Source: Leifsonia sp. Root227 (GTDB lineage Bacteria; Actinomycetota; Actinomycetes; Actinomycetales; Microbacteriaceae). From it: a stretch of 64,000 bases of DNA. This document shows, one piece after another, positions 37,794-46,513 of this stretch. Made by a program: the position numbers and the translations under genes. The DNA lies in the NCBI RefSeq assembly GCF_001428745.1, contig NZ_LMIO01000002.1:124001-188000 (forward strand), written 5' to 3'. Position 1 is the first letter of the stretch; each line of letters opens with the position of its first letter. The notes beneath the pieces are model-generated. The model was not told the origin of the DNA. It saw nothing but the letters and a program-made list of their open reading frames with translations, and did no database searches.

Positions 37794-37825
37794 CCCCGGT
37801 CCCCTCCACCCCGGGGAGGGGGTCA
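37791..37825. terminator. Bidirectional terminator containing both convergent stop codons
   Basis: TGACCCC pairs with GGGGTCA at the base, and an inner CCTCC/GGAGG stem completes the hairpin. The first three bases are the stop of the rightward exporter gene and the last three are the reverse complement of the stop of the leftward oxidoreductase gene. Confidence 0.75.
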
Positions 37826-39211
37826 GTGGCCGGTGAGGGGGGCCATCAGGCGGGCGGCGATGGATGGGCGGCCGGTGACGCGCTCCTCGAGGTCGGCGAG
37901 CTCTGTGCCGACGAGGCCGGCGTTCGCGCCGGCGAAGCGGAGCGGCTCCGGCTCCCACTGCGGGGAGCGGTGGCCGACCCAGGGGAGAGCCGTCAGCGCG
38001 GTGCGGCGGCCGCCGATCAGATCGGCGATCGTGCGCCCGGCGAGGTTGGTGGTGCTGAGGCCGTCGCCGACGTACCCGCCCGCCCACGCCTCTCGCGCAT
38101 CCCGGTCGTAGCCGACGCTCGCGTGCCAGTCGCGCGGGACGCCCAGCGGGCCACCCCAGTGGTGCGTGATGCGTGCGCCCGCCGCATCCGGGAACAGCTC
38201 GAACAGAGCGCGCATGAGGTGGTCGCGCACGCGAGGGGCACGGTCGTACTCCGGCAGGATCGTGCTGCCGAGGTGGTAGCGGGCGCCCCGGCCGCCGAAC
38301 GCGAAGCGGTTGTCCGCTGTGCGCTGCCCGTAGATGATGAGGTGCCGGAAGTCGGCGAAGGTCTGGCCGTGCTCGATGCCGATGCTGTCCCAGACGTCGT
38401 CGGAGAGCGGCTCGGTCGCGATCATCAGCGAGTACAGCGGCAGGATGCGCCTGCCCACCTGAGGCAGCTGCGAGCCGTACCCCTCTGTCGCGTTCACCAC
38501 GGTGCCGGCCCTGACCGTGCGCACCAGTCCGCCGGAGACCGTGGTGACGACGCCGTCCGTCCAGGACGTCGCCTCGGTCTTCTCCGCGATGGTCGCACCG
38601 CGCGCCTCGACGACCCTGGCGAGACCGCGCACCAGTTTGGCCGGGTGGATGCGCGCGCAATCCGGCGTGAACGTCGCGGCGACCGCATCCGTCGCCCCGA
38701 ACCTGCTGCGCACGGTGTCCGTGCCGAGGATCGACACCGTGTCGACGCCGAACTCCGCCGCCTCGGCGTACTCCGCCCGTGCCGCGGCGAGCTGGACGCG
38801 CGAGCGGGCGAAGGTGACCGTGCCTCCGCGGACGTAGTCGCAGTCGATGCCTTCCTTCTCCGAGACGCGGCCGACCTCGCCGACTGTGTCGATCATCGCG
38901 CGGCGCTGGGCGACGGCCGCGGCGAAGCCATAGCGGGCCTGCAGCGCGGAGGCCGACCAGGGGAAGAGCGCTGAGCACCAGCCGCCGTTGCGGCCGGAGG
39001 CGCCGAACCCGGCGACCTCCTTCTCCAGCAGCACGATGCGCAGCGACGGGTCGGCCTCCTGCAGGTAGTACGCCGTCCACAGCCCCGTGAGGCCGGCGCC
39101 GACGATCGCGACGTCCGCCTCCACGTCCTCACCCAGCCCCGGACGGGGACGGAACCCGTCCTCCGCCTCACTGATCGACTCGAACCAGTACCCGACCCGC
39201 TCGTACCCCAC
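37823..39211 (-). CDS. FAD-dependent amine oxidoreductase (gamma-glutamylputrescine oxidase-like)
   Basis: A DAO-family flavoenzyme. I start at GTG 39211 (MGYERVGYWFESI), with GAGAGGGGA upstream, because further extension runs into hairpin C; this gives 462 residues. The FAD-binding dinucleotide fold is VAIVGAGLTGLWTAYYL (about 35-51), followed by GFGASGRNGGW, a flavin-binding pattern of PuuB/OrdL-type enzymes, and a C-terminal GYVGDGLSTTNLAGR. The genes beside it encode an aminotransferase, aldehyde dehydrogenases and a Lrp regulator, so it probably oxidises a polyamine or its derivative. Confidence 0.88.
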   Translation of the reverse strand: MGYERVGYWFESISEAEDGFRPRPGLGEDVEADVAIVGAGLTGLWTAYYLQEADPSLRIVLLEKEVAGFGASGRNGGWCSALFPWSASALQARYGFAAAVAQRRAMIDTVGEVGRVSEKEGIDCDYVRGGTVTFARSRVQLAAARAEYAEAAEFGVDTVSILGTDTVRSRFGATDAVAATFTPDCARIHPAKLVRGLARVVEARGATIAEKTEATSWTDGVVTTVSGGLVRTVRAGTVVNATEGYGSQLPQVGRRILPLYSLMIATEPLSDDVWDSIGIEHGQTFADFRHLIIYGQRTADNRFAFGGRGARYHLGSTILPEYDRAPRVRDHLMRALFELFPDAAGARITHHWGGPLGVPRDWHASVGYDRDAREAWAGGYVGDGLSTTNLAGRTIADLIGGRRTALTALPWVGHRSPQWEPEPLRFAGANAGLVGTELADLEERVTGRPSIAARLMAPLTGH

Positions 39212-39238
39212 GCGCGTCCCCTCTCGTCTCGCCAAAAG

Positions 39239-39299
39239 ATCGAGTCCGGACTTATGCAGGCGACACGCCGTGAAACGCATGCACAAGTCCGGACTCGAT
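39239..39299 (-). repeat. Intergenic hairpin C of the GCGACACGCCG family
   Basis: Arms of 23 bases (39239-39261 and 39277-39299) with a 15-base loop; core GCGACACGCCG at 39260-39270. Two positions differ between arms. In an RNA copied in the direction of the flanking genes (minus) one becomes a G-U pair and one a mismatch. In the opposite RNA both are mismatched. It lies between two leftward genes. Confidence 0.83.
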
Positions 39300-39313
39300 T
39301 GTGTGGTGGGTGG

Positions 39314-40726
39314 TTACAGGTGGTTCTCGGCCTCGGTGAGGACGGACTCCAGGATCTGACGGATCTCGGTGAACTCGGCAGGGCCGATGGTGAGCGGCGG
39401 GGCGAGCTGGACGACGGGGTCGCCACGGTCGTCCGCGCGGCAGTACAGACCGGCCTCGAACAGCGCCTTCGACAGGAAGCCGCGGAGCAGTCGCTCCGAC
39501 TCGTCGTCGTCGAACGTCTCCTTGGTCGCCTTGTCCTTCACCAGCTCGATGCCGAAGAAGTAGCCGTCGCCGCGCACATCTCCGACGATCGGCAGCGCGA
39601 GCAGCTTCTCCAGCTCTGCGCGGAACAGCGGCGAGTTCTCGCGGACGCGCTCGTTGAGCTTCTCCTCCTCGAAGATGTCGAGGTTCTCCATCGCGACAGC
39701 GGCGGAGACGGGGTGACCGCCGAACGTATAGCCGTGGTAGAACGACGTGTTGCCGTGCTTGAACGGCTCGTACAGCTTGTCGCTGATGATCGTCGCGCCG
39801 ATGGGGGAGTATCCGCTGGTCATCGCCTTCGCGCAGGTGATCATGTCCGGAACGTAGCCGTACTCGTTGCAGGCGAACATGTGGCCGATGCGGCCGAAGG
39901 CGCAGATGACCTCGTCGCTGACCATCAGCACGTCGTACTTGTCGCAGATCTCGCGCACACGCTGGAAGTATCCGGGGGGCGGAGGGAAGCATCCGCCGGA
40001 GTTCTGCACCGGCTCGAGGAAGATCGCGGCGACGGTCTCAGGACCCTCGAACTGGATCATCTCCTCGATGCGGTTCGCCGCCCACACGCCGAACTGCTCG
40101 ACATCGTCCGTCGGTGCGCCCATCTCGCCTGCGCGGTAGAAGTTCGTGTTCGGAACGCGGAAGCCGCCGGGCGTCAGGGGCTCGAACATCTCCTTCATGG
40201 CGGGGATGCCCGTGATCGCGAGGGCGCCCTGCGGGGTGCCGTGGTACGCGACGGCGCGGGAGAGCACCTTGTGCTTGGTGGGGCGGCCCTGCAGCTTCCA
40301 GTAGTACTTGGCGAGCTTGAACGCTGTCTCGACCGCCTCGCCTCCTCCGGTGGAGAAGAAGACGCGGTTGAGGTCGCCCGGCGCGTAGTGCGCGAGGCGG
40401 TCGGCGAGCTCGATGGCATTCGGATGCGCGTACGACCAGATCGGGAAGAACGCCAGCTCCTCCGCCTGCTTGGCCGCGGCAGCAGCGAGCCGCTTGCGCC
40501 CGTGGCCCGCGTTGACCACGAACAGCCCGGAGAGGCCGTCGATGTACTTCCGGCCGCGGGAGTCGAAGATGTGGTGGCCTTCGCCGCGCGTGATGATGGG
40601 GACTCCGTGGCCGTCCTCCATCACCGACTGGCGCGCGAAGTGCATCCAGAGGTGGTCCTTCGCCTTGGCCTGGAGGGCGTCCTCGTCGGCCGTCGAGATG
40701 GCGGGGTTTTCTGTGGTGATTGTCAT
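39314..40726 (-). CDS. Class III aminotransferase (putrescine/omega-amine type)
   Basis: A 470-residue PLP enzyme of the omega-amino group. Features are STGGGEAVETAFKLAKYYW (PLP phosphate binding), LEPVQNSGG, the SDEVICAFGRIG acidic motif and the PLP lysine Lys300 in MITCAKAMTSGYSP. It closely resembles SpuC-like putrescine or polyamine:pyruvate transaminases, producing an aminoaldehyde that the nearby dehydrogenases could oxidise. The start overlaps the Lrp regulator stop as ATGA, so the two are coupled. Confidence 0.9.
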   Translation of the reverse strand: MTITTENPAISTADEDALQAKAKDHLWMHFARQSVMEDGHGVPIITRGEGHHIFDSRGRKYIDGLSGLFVVNAGHGRKRLAAAAAKQAEELAFFPIWSYAHPNAIELADRLAHYAPGDLNRVFFSTGGGEAVETAFKLAKYYWKLQGRPTKHKVLSRAVAYHGTPQGALAITGIPAMKEMFEPLTPGGFRVPNTNFYRAGEMGAPTDDVEQFGVWAANRIEEMIQFEGPETVAAIFLEPVQNSGGCFPPPPGYFQRVREICDKYDVLMVSDEVICAFGRIGHMFACNEYGYVPDMITCAKAMTSGYSPIGATIISDKLYEPFKHGNTSFYHGYTFGGHPVSAAVAMENLDIFEEEKLNERVRENSPLFRAELEKLLALPIVGDVRGDGYFFGIELVKDKATKETFDDDESERLLRGFLSKALFEAGLYCRADDRGDPVVQLAPPLTIGPAEFTEIRQILESVLTEAENHL

Positions 40727-41205
40727 CGTGTTCCCCAGTTGTAGAACTGTTTGTGGAGTTTGAGATAGACGAACGTCTCTGTCGAGAGCACGCCCTCGAT
40801 GGTTCGGATCTCGGAGTTGAGCATGGTGATCAGATCCAGGTCGTTCTCGCAGACCACCTCGGCGAGGATGTCGAACGTCCCCGCCGTGAGGACCACGTAG
40901 TCCACGGACGGCATCGCCGCCAGCTTGTCGGCGACCGCCCTGGTGTCTCCTGTCACCCGCACGCCGATCATCGCCTGCCGGTAGAACCCGAGTTGCATCG
41001 GGTCCGTGACGGCGACGATCTGCATGACCCCCGACTCGGTCAGCTTCTGCACGCGCTGGCGCACAGCCGCCTCGCTGAGACCGACGGCTTTGCCGATCTC
41101 CGCGTATGAGCGACGGCCGTCGACCTGCAGCTGCTCGATGATCGCCTTCGAGACGTCGTCGATCTGGACAGGCTTGGCGGCAGTGACTGCCCGAGGGGAA
41201 CTCAT
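40723..41205 (-). CDS. Lrp/AsnC-family regulator
   Basis: A 160-residue transcription factor with an N-terminal helix-turn-helix (DDVSKAIIEQLQVDGRRSYA then VGLSEAAVRQRVQKL, about 16-60) and a C-terminal RAM/ACT-like ligand domain (GVRVTGDTRAVADKLAAMP). It is divergent from aldehyde dehydrogenase 1 and first in the leftward catabolic operon, an arrangement typical of local activators of amine or amino acid degradation. Start ATG with a -10-like box six bases away, so it is probably leaderless. Confidence 0.93.
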   Translation of the reverse strand: MSSPRAVTAAKPVQIDDVSKAIIEQLQVDGRRSYAEIGKAVGLSEAAVRQRVQKLTESGVMQIVAVTDPMQLGFYRQAMIGVRVTGDTRAVADKLAAMPSVDYVVLTAGTFDILAEVVCENDLDLITMLNSEIRTIEGVLSTETFVYLKLHKQFYNWGTR

Positions 41206-41293
41206 GGAGCGATTCTGTCAGTGAGATGACCTTCGGGCAAGCGAATCCGCACGAATCTGTACCGTTTTCTATCGAAATCAGTAGACTTCCGGC
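41206..41293. promoter_or_regulatory. Divergent control region of the polyamine genes
   Basis: Rightward: TAGACT (41282-41287) is six bases from the ATG of aldehyde dehydrogenase 1. Leftward, on the minus strand: TTGCCC, 17 bases, CAGAAT, then six bases to the Lrp ATG. Both transcripts would be leaderless. AT-rich sequence between them, including CGAATCTGTACCGTTTTC (41252-41269), is a likely Lrp-type binding area. Confidence 0.6.
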
Positions 41294-42727
41294 ATGACAA
41301 CGCGAGAACTCCGCAATTTCGTGAACGGCTCCTTCACCGATTCGAGGTCCGACGAGCGCCTTCCGCTCATCGACCCGGCGACCGAGGAGGTCTACGCGAC
41401 CTCACCCGTCTCGACGGCGGACGACGTCGCCGACGCATACCGCGCGGCACAGGATGCGTTCGAGACCTGGGGCGAGACGACACCCAGCGAACGGCAGCTG
41501 GCCCTGTTCAGGATCGCCGACGCGATGGAGCAGCGCGCTGAGGAGTTCGCAGACGCAGAGTCGCAGGACACCGGCAAGCCCCGTGCCACCCTCGTCGACG
41601 ACGAGATCATGCCGTCCGTCGACCAGATCCGCTTCTTCGCAGGAGCGGCGCGCAACCTCGAGGGCCGCTCGGCCGGCGAGTACATGAAGGACCACACCTC
41701 CTTCGTGCGCCGCGAGCCGATCGGCGTCGTCGGCCAGGTGACGCCGTGGAACTACCCGCTCAACATGGCGGTCTGGAAGTTCGCGCCTGCGCTCGCCGCC
41801 GGGAACACGACGGTGCTGAAGCCCTCGGACACCACGCCGCTGTCCACGCTACTGCTCGCCGAGGTCGCCTCCGAGTTCCTTCCCGCCGGCGTGCTCAACG
41901 TCATCACGGGAGACAGGAACACCGGCGCCGCGATGACGGCAGACCCCATCCCGCAGATGATCTCGATCACCGGTTCCGTTCGGGCGGGGATGGAGGTGGC
42001 GCGCGCGGCGTCGTTCGATCTGAAGCGCGTGCACCTGGAGCTCGGCGGCAAGGCGCCCGTCATCGTGTTCGACGATGCGGACATCCAGCAGGCCGTCGAA
42101 GGAATCGTGGCGGCCGGATATTTCAACGCCGGCCAGGACTGCACGGCGGCGACCCGCCTGCTGGTGCAGGAGGGCATCCACGACGAGTTCGTCGCAGCGC
42201 TCACCGCATATGCCCGCGACAACGCCAAGACGGGAGCGCCACGAGAGGACGGCATCCTGTTCGGCCCTGTCAACAACGCCAACCAGCTCGCCCAGGTGAG
42301 TGGCTTCATCGACAGGCTGCCCGACCACGCGACCGTGCAGCTCGGCGGCCACCGGCAGGGCGACAAAGGCTACTTCTACGAGGCTACGATCGTGTCCGGC
42401 CTCCGCCAGGACGACGAGGCGGTGCAGAACGAGATCTTCGGTCCGGTGCAGACCGTGCAGAAGTTCACCGACGAGGCGGAGGCGCTGCGCCTGGCGAACG
42501 GCGTGCAGTACGCCCTGGCATCCTCGGTCTGGACGAAGGACCACGGCACCGCGATGCGCTTCGCGAAGAACCTGGACTTCGGATGCGTGTGGATCAACAC
42601 GCACATCCCGATCGTCGCCGAGATGCCGCACGGAGGCTTCAAGCACTCCGGCTACGGGAAAGACCTGTCGATGTACGGCTTCGACGACTACACGCGCATC
42701 AAGCACGTGATGTCGTACATCGGCTGA
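41294..42727 (+). CDS. Aldehyde dehydrogenase 1 (aminobutyraldehyde dehydrogenase-like)
   Basis: NAD(P)-dependent dehydrogenase of 477 residues. Motifs: VTPWNYPLNMAVWKFAPALAAGNT, the NAD loop ITGSVRAGMEV, catalytic Glu249 in LELGGKAPV and nucleophile Cys283 in GQDCTAATR. The C-terminus GGFKHSGYGKDLSMYGFDDYTRIKHV matches gamma-aminobutyraldehyde/betaine aldehyde dehydrogenases (PatD/PuuC-like). With the adjacent aminotransferase it would convert putrescine to GABA. It is closely related to the next gene, presumably by duplication. Confidence 0.92.
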   Translation: MTTRELRNFVNGSFTDSRSDERLPLIDPATEEVYATSPVSTADDVADAYRAAQDAFETWGETTPSERQLALFRIADAMEQRAEEFADAESQDTGKPRATLVDDEIMPSVDQIRFFAGAARNLEGRSAGEYMKDHTSFVRREPIGVVGQVTPWNYPLNMAVWKFAPALAAGNTTVLKPSDTTPLSTLLLAEVASEFLPAGVLNVITGDRNTGAAMTADPIPQMISITGSVRAGMEVARAASFDLKRVHLELGGKAPVIVFDDADIQQAVEGIVAAGYFNAGQDCTAATRLLVQEGIHDEFVAALTAYARDNAKTGAPREDGILFGPVNNANQLAQVSGFIDRLPDHATVQLGGHRQGDKGYFYEATIVSGLRQDDEAVQNEIFGPVQTVQKFTDEAEALRLANGVQYALASSVWTKDHGTAMRFAKNLDFGCVWINTHIPIVAEMPHGGFKHSGYGKDLSMYGFDDYTRIKHVMSYIG

Positions 42728-42845
42728 GGCGGAGCGCAGGACACTCGGGTATGGTCGCCTCGTCGGGTCATGAGCCCGGCGGGCGACGCCGTTGTCGTGC
42801 AACAGCCGCGTGCCCAGGAAACAGCGCGAACGTTGGAGGAATGCG

Positions 42846-44282
42846 ATGAGCATCCGTGAACTGAAGAACTTCGTCGGCGGCGACTACGTCGAATCGCGAG
42901 CGACAGAACGCCTCGACATCGTCGACCCTGCGACAGAGGAGGTCATCGCGACGACGCCGGTCTCCACCGAGGAGGACGTCGCGGATGCGTACCGCGCGGC
43001 AGCCGGGGCGTTCGAGACCTGGGGAGACACCACGCCGAGCGAGCGCCAGCTGGCCCTGCTCAAGTTCGCCGACGCACTGGAGGAGCGAGCAGAGGAGCTC
43101 GCCGACGTCGAGATGCGCGACACCGGCAAGCCGCGCGGCGGCATCGTGCCGGACGAGGTCGAGCCGATGATCGACCAGGTGCGCTTCTTCGCGGGCGCCG
43201 CCCGCAACCTCGAAGGCAAGTCGGCGGGGGAGTACCTCAAGGACCACACCTCGTTCGTGCGCCGCGAGCCGATCGGCGTGATCGGGCAGGTGACGCCGTG
43301 GAACTACCCGATGATGATGGCCATCTGGAAGATCGCGCCTGCGCTCGCCGCAGGCAACACCGTTGTCCTGAAGCCGAGCGACTCGACACCGTCGTCGTCG
43401 CTGCTGCTGGCCGAGATCGCCTCCGAGTTCTTCCCGGCGGGAGCGTTCAACGTCGTCACGGGCGACAGGGACACCGGCCGTGCGCTCGTCGCCGACCGCA
43501 TCCCGCAGATGGTGTCGATCACCGGGTCCGTCCGGGCAGGGATGCAGGTGGCAGGGTCGGCGGCGCTCGATCTGAAGCGCGTGCACCTGGAGCTCGGCGG
43601 CAAAGCGCCCGTCGTGGTCTTCAACGACGCGGACATCGCGGCGGCGGCGGAGGGCATCGCCAGTGCCGGCTTCTACAACGCGGGGCAGGACTGCACGGCG
43701 GCCACCAGGGTCCTGGTGCAGGACGGCGTGCACGACGAGTTCGTGGCGGCGCTCGCCGAGTACGCCCGCGACAACGCGAAGACGGGAGGACCGCGCGAGG
43801 ACGGCGTGTTCTTCGGAGCGCTGTCGAGCGCCGACCAGCTCGCCAAGGTGGAGGGCTTCATCGACAGGCTGCCCGACCACGCCACGCTCGCGCTCGGCGG
43901 TCACCGCCAGGGCGACAGGGGATACTTCCACGAGGCGACGATCGTCTCCGATGTCGTCCAGGACGACGAGGTGGTGCAGGACGAGATCTTCGGTCCGGTC
44001 ATCACGGCGCAGAAGTTCAGCGACGAGGCGGAGGCTCTGCGCTTCGCGAACGGCGTGCAGTACGGGCTGGCCTCGTCGGTGTGGACGCAGAACCACGGCA
44101 CAGCGATGCGCATGGCGAAGGGACTCGACTTCGGCTGCGTCTGGATCAACACGCACATCCCGCTAGTGGCCGAAATGCCGCACGGCGGGTTCAAACACTC
44201 CGGATACGGCAAGGATCTCTCGGCGTACGGCTTCGAAGATTACACTCGGATCAAGCACGTCATGAGCTACATCGGCTCGTAA
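42846..44282 (+). CDS. Aldehyde dehydrogenase 2, paralogue of the preceding gene
   Basis: The ATG at 42846 (MSIRELKNFVGGDYVESRAT), with TTGGAGGAA upstream, gives 478 residues. It aligns with aldehyde dehydrogenase 1 almost without gaps over its whole length. Catalytic Glu249 and Cys283 (GQDCTAATRVLV) are conserved at the same positions. The two genes are 118 bases apart. Two copies may serve different aminoaldehydes or give higher dosage. A single gene for the next cluster starts 33 bases after the stop. Confidence 0.92.
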   Translation: MSIRELKNFVGGDYVESRATERLDIVDPATEEVIATTPVSTEEDVADAYRAAAGAFETWGDTTPSERQLALLKFADALEERAEELADVEMRDTGKPRGGIVPDEVEPMIDQVRFFAGAARNLEGKSAGEYLKDHTSFVRREPIGVIGQVTPWNYPMMMAIWKIAPALAAGNTVVLKPSDSTPSSSLLLAEIASEFFPAGAFNVVTGDRDTGRALVADRIPQMVSITGSVRAGMQVAGSAALDLKRVHLELGGKAPVVVFNDADIAAAAEGIASAGFYNAGQDCTAATRVLVQDGVHDEFVAALAEYARDNAKTGGPREDGVFFGALSSADQLAKVEGFIDRLPDHATLALGGHRQGDRGYFHEATIVSDVVQDDEVVQDEIFGPVITAQKFSDEAEALRFANGVQYGLASSVWTQNHGTAMRMAKGLDFGCVWINTHIPLVAEMPHGGFKHSGYGKDLSAYGFEDYTRIKHVMSYIGS

Positions 44283-44315
44283 CCCACCACGACCACATCC
44301 ATGGGAGGAACCTCG

Positions 44316-45536
44316 GTGTCTCCTGGGTACGTCAGGTACGCGCCGGTCGCTGGCCCGTCGAGGTGGCTGCTGATCGCAGGAAAGCGGTTCGTCGCTGCCG
44401 TGGAGAGCTCGGTCGCCGATGCGATCGTGGACACGGTGTGGTGGCTGGCCGACTCCGAGCTGGCGACCATCGAGTCCGTGGTCGGCGCGTTTCCCCTGGT
44501 GGGTCAGGATGCGGTGCGCTCGTTCGCGGTCGCAGAGCTCACCGAGCCGAACGCGGCCGGCGAGGTGCTGGTGACGGCGGTCGTGCGCGGCACGGCGGCC
44601 ATCGACGTCTTCTCCGTCGGCGGGTCCAGGAGGTTCTCCGCCGGGGGTGTGCAGCCGTGGGTGCTCGCCGAGTTCCGGTCGGTGATCGGGCTGGTGATCG
44701 GTGGGGACGACCTGCCGACAGGCCCCGTCGCCCGGCTCAGCGTCGGCTCGCTTCCCGTCGGCCTCGGTGTCGTTGACGGCGAGCTGCTGACCTGGACGCT
44801 GTCGCCGATCGAGCGGGTCGAGCGCACGGCGCCTGGGCGCTACGTCGGCGGCGGATCGGGGCAGGGCCACGGACAGGGGCAGGACGCAGCGCAGCAGGAG
44901 CGGGCGCCAGGCGATCCGGATGCCGACCGTGTCTCCGATGAGACGATCATCCGGGCCAGGCGCGGGGCGAGCATCTTCGCCCACGAGACGGAGGTGTCGC
45001 CCTCCGGGCCCGTCGTCGCCGCCCGGCACGAGCTGCAGGGCGCTGTCGACATCGAGCCGCCCTCCGACACGCCCGAGCCGTATACGAACGCATGGACGGA
45101 TGACACGGCGGCGGCGACGCAGCCCGTGATCCTCCCTCCCGCGCCGTCGCAGTACGCGATCCGGCTCGCATCCGGAGAGGTCTTCGAGCTCGACCTGCCC
45201 GTCCTGATCGGCAGGAGGCCGACCGCTCCGCGCATCGACTCCGGGGCTCCTCCGCGGCTGGTGGCGGTCGCGTCGCCTGATCACGAGGTATCGTCGACGC
45301 ACGTCAGGATCGAGCAGGAGGGCGACGCGGTGGTCGTCACCGACCTGCGCTCCACCAACGGCACCATGGTCACTTCTGCCACGGGGAACGAGTCACGGCT
45401 CCGGCCAGGACAGTCCGTCGTCGTGCTCTCCGGCACGACCGTGGAGATCGGCGACGGTAATATCATCGAGATCGTTGCCGCAGGCGGACGCGCTGGCGAC
45501 GACGCATCCGAACCGACTAGAAGAGGACGCGAGTGA
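44316..45536 (+). CDS. FHA-domain protein, first gene of the surface-signalling cluster
   Basis: GTG 44316 (MSPGYVRYAPVAGPSRWLLI) is favoured by GGGAGGAA upstream and gives 406 residues. The N-terminal 160 residues form an uncharacterised globular domain. A Gly/Gln/Pro-rich linker follows, and the last 110 residues are an FHA domain with the phosphothreonine-binding pattern IGRRP ... SSTHVRI ... DLRSTNGT. FHA domains read proteins phosphorylated by Ser/Thr kinases, one of which is encoded two genes downstream. The stop overlaps the phosphatase gene as GTGA. Confidence 0.88.
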   Translation: MSPGYVRYAPVAGPSRWLLIAGKRFVAAVESSVADAIVDTVWWLADSELATIESVVGAFPLVGQDAVRSFAVAELTEPNAAGEVLVTAVVRGTAAIDVFSVGGSRRFSAGGVQPWVLAEFRSVIGLVIGGDDLPTGPVARLSVGSLPVGLGVVDGELLTWTLSPIERVERTAPGRYVGGGSGQGHGQGQDAAQQERAPGDPDADRVSDETIIRARRGASIFAHETEVSPSGPVVAARHELQGAVDIEPPSDTPEPYTNAWTDDTAAATQPVILPPAPSQYAIRLASGEVFELDLPVLIGRRPTAPRIDSGAPPRLVAVASPDHEVSSTHVRIEQEGDAVVVTDLRSTNGTMVTSATGNESRLRPGQSVVVLSGTTVEIGDGNIIEIVAAGGRAGDDASEPTRRGRE

Positions 45537-46369
45537 CCCAGATCGGTCGCAGCAACAGACGCCATACCGTGGCCGTGCCTGGCGATTCCGACGCGCAGAT
45601 CAGCCTCGCCTGGGCGGCGCTGAGCGACAAAGGCTATCGAAGGTCCGTCAACGAGGACAGCCTGCTCGCGCGGTCGCCGATCTTCTCCGTCGCGGACGGG
45701 ATGGGCGGCCACACCGCAGGCGACTTCGCCAGCACGGCGGTCGTCACCAGGCTCGCCGAGCAGGTCTCGGTCGACTTCATCGGCCAGGAAGCCCTCACCA
45801 GTGCGCTACGCGCCGCTGTCGACGACATGGGTCGCGGCGTCGGCCACACCGACCTGGGAACCGGCACAACCGTGACGGGCATCGCTCTGACCCTCGTCGA
45901 CGGCGCCCCGTACTGGCTGGTGTTCAACATCGGCGACTCGCGGGTGTACAGCTACCACGACGGAACGCTGGAGCAGGTCACGGTCGACCACTCGATCGTG
46001 CAGGAGCTTCTCGACTCCGGCGCCATCACCCCCGCGGAGGCGGAGGTGCACCCGCACAGCAACGTGATCACCCGCGCCGTCGGCTTCAACGAGGACCCCG
46101 TCCCGGACTTCTTCCTCATCCCGATCGTCGCCGGCTCGCGGCTGCTCGTCTGCTCGGACGGGCTCACCAAGGAGCTGACGGAGCACGGCATCCGGTACTT
46201 CCTCGGCGAGGGCGCCTCCCCACTGGATGCGGCCCAGCAGCTGATGGATGCGGCCCTCGGCAACGGGGGAAGGGACAACGTCACGGTCGTGGTCGTCGAC
46301 GTGCTCGCGACGCCGGAGAGCGGGCCGCACGGCGACGGGGTGCCGAGGCGGACCGCGCGACGGCACTGA
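45533..46369 (+). CDS. PP2C-family Ser/Thr protein phosphatase
   Basis: A 278-residue metal-dependent phosphatase. Motifs: GYRRSVNEDSLLA, the metal-binding VADGMGGHTAGDFAS, GTTVTGIAL, NIGDSRVYSY, VDHSIVQELL, LLVCSDGLTKEL and GGRDNVTVVVVDV. No membrane segment is visible, so it is cytoplasmic. It should reverse phosphorylation by the kinase encoded next. GTG start overlapping the FHA gene. Confidence 0.94.
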   Translation: MTQIGRSNRRHTVAVPGDSDAQISLAWAALSDKGYRRSVNEDSLLARSPIFSVADGMGGHTAGDFASTAVVTRLAEQVSVDFIGQEALTSALRAAVDDMGRGVGHTDLGTGTTVTGIALTLVDGAPYWLVFNIGDSRVYSYHDGTLEQVTVDHSIVQELLDSGAITPAEAEVHPHSNVITRAVGFNEDPVPDFFLIPIVAGSRLLVCSDGLTKELTEHGIRYFLGEGASPLDAAQQLMDAALGNGGRDNVTVVVVDVLATPESGPHGDGVPRRTARRH

Positions 46370-46513
46370 GCGCGGCCACGCCGACCGTCCGGACTGTCCC
46401 CCGAGTTGGGGGTGCGCATCCTGTCCCCAGTCCGGGACCAGGCCGAGTCCCCTCAGCGGGTGCTGCCTACAATTGGGGGACCGTTTTGAGCTTCGACCGA
46501 CCCGGGAGGCGAT
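46370..46513 (+). promoter_or_regulatory. Internal promoter region before the kinase gene
   Basis: This is one of only two real gaps in the 44.3-59.2 kb cluster. A good -10 box TACAAT lies at 46468-46473, with no clear -35. A CCCCC-GAGTT-GGGGG dyad is upstream at about 46398-46412. The kinase and downstream genes may be transcribed separately from FHA-PP2C. Confidence 0.5.

Noticed and set aside
35628..39080. A 1150-codon open frame on the minus strand across the ABC exporter and oxidoreductase region
   Set aside because: It runs antisense to two genes with full ABC motifs and out of frame through the oxidoreductase gene. Its product is Arg/His/Asp-rich low complexity with no motif, as expected of a GC-rich shadow frame.
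39212..39286. Upstream extension of the FAD oxidoreductase gene
   Set aside because: The additional 25 residues would be encoded partly by hairpin C and lack a ribosome site. GTG 39211 has GAGAGGGGA and fits the family N-terminus.
41294..44282. Possibility that the two aldehyde dehydrogenases are one duplicated assembly artefact
   Set aside because: The genes differ at many positions throughout, have different intergenic contexts and separate ribosome sites, so they are true paralogues.
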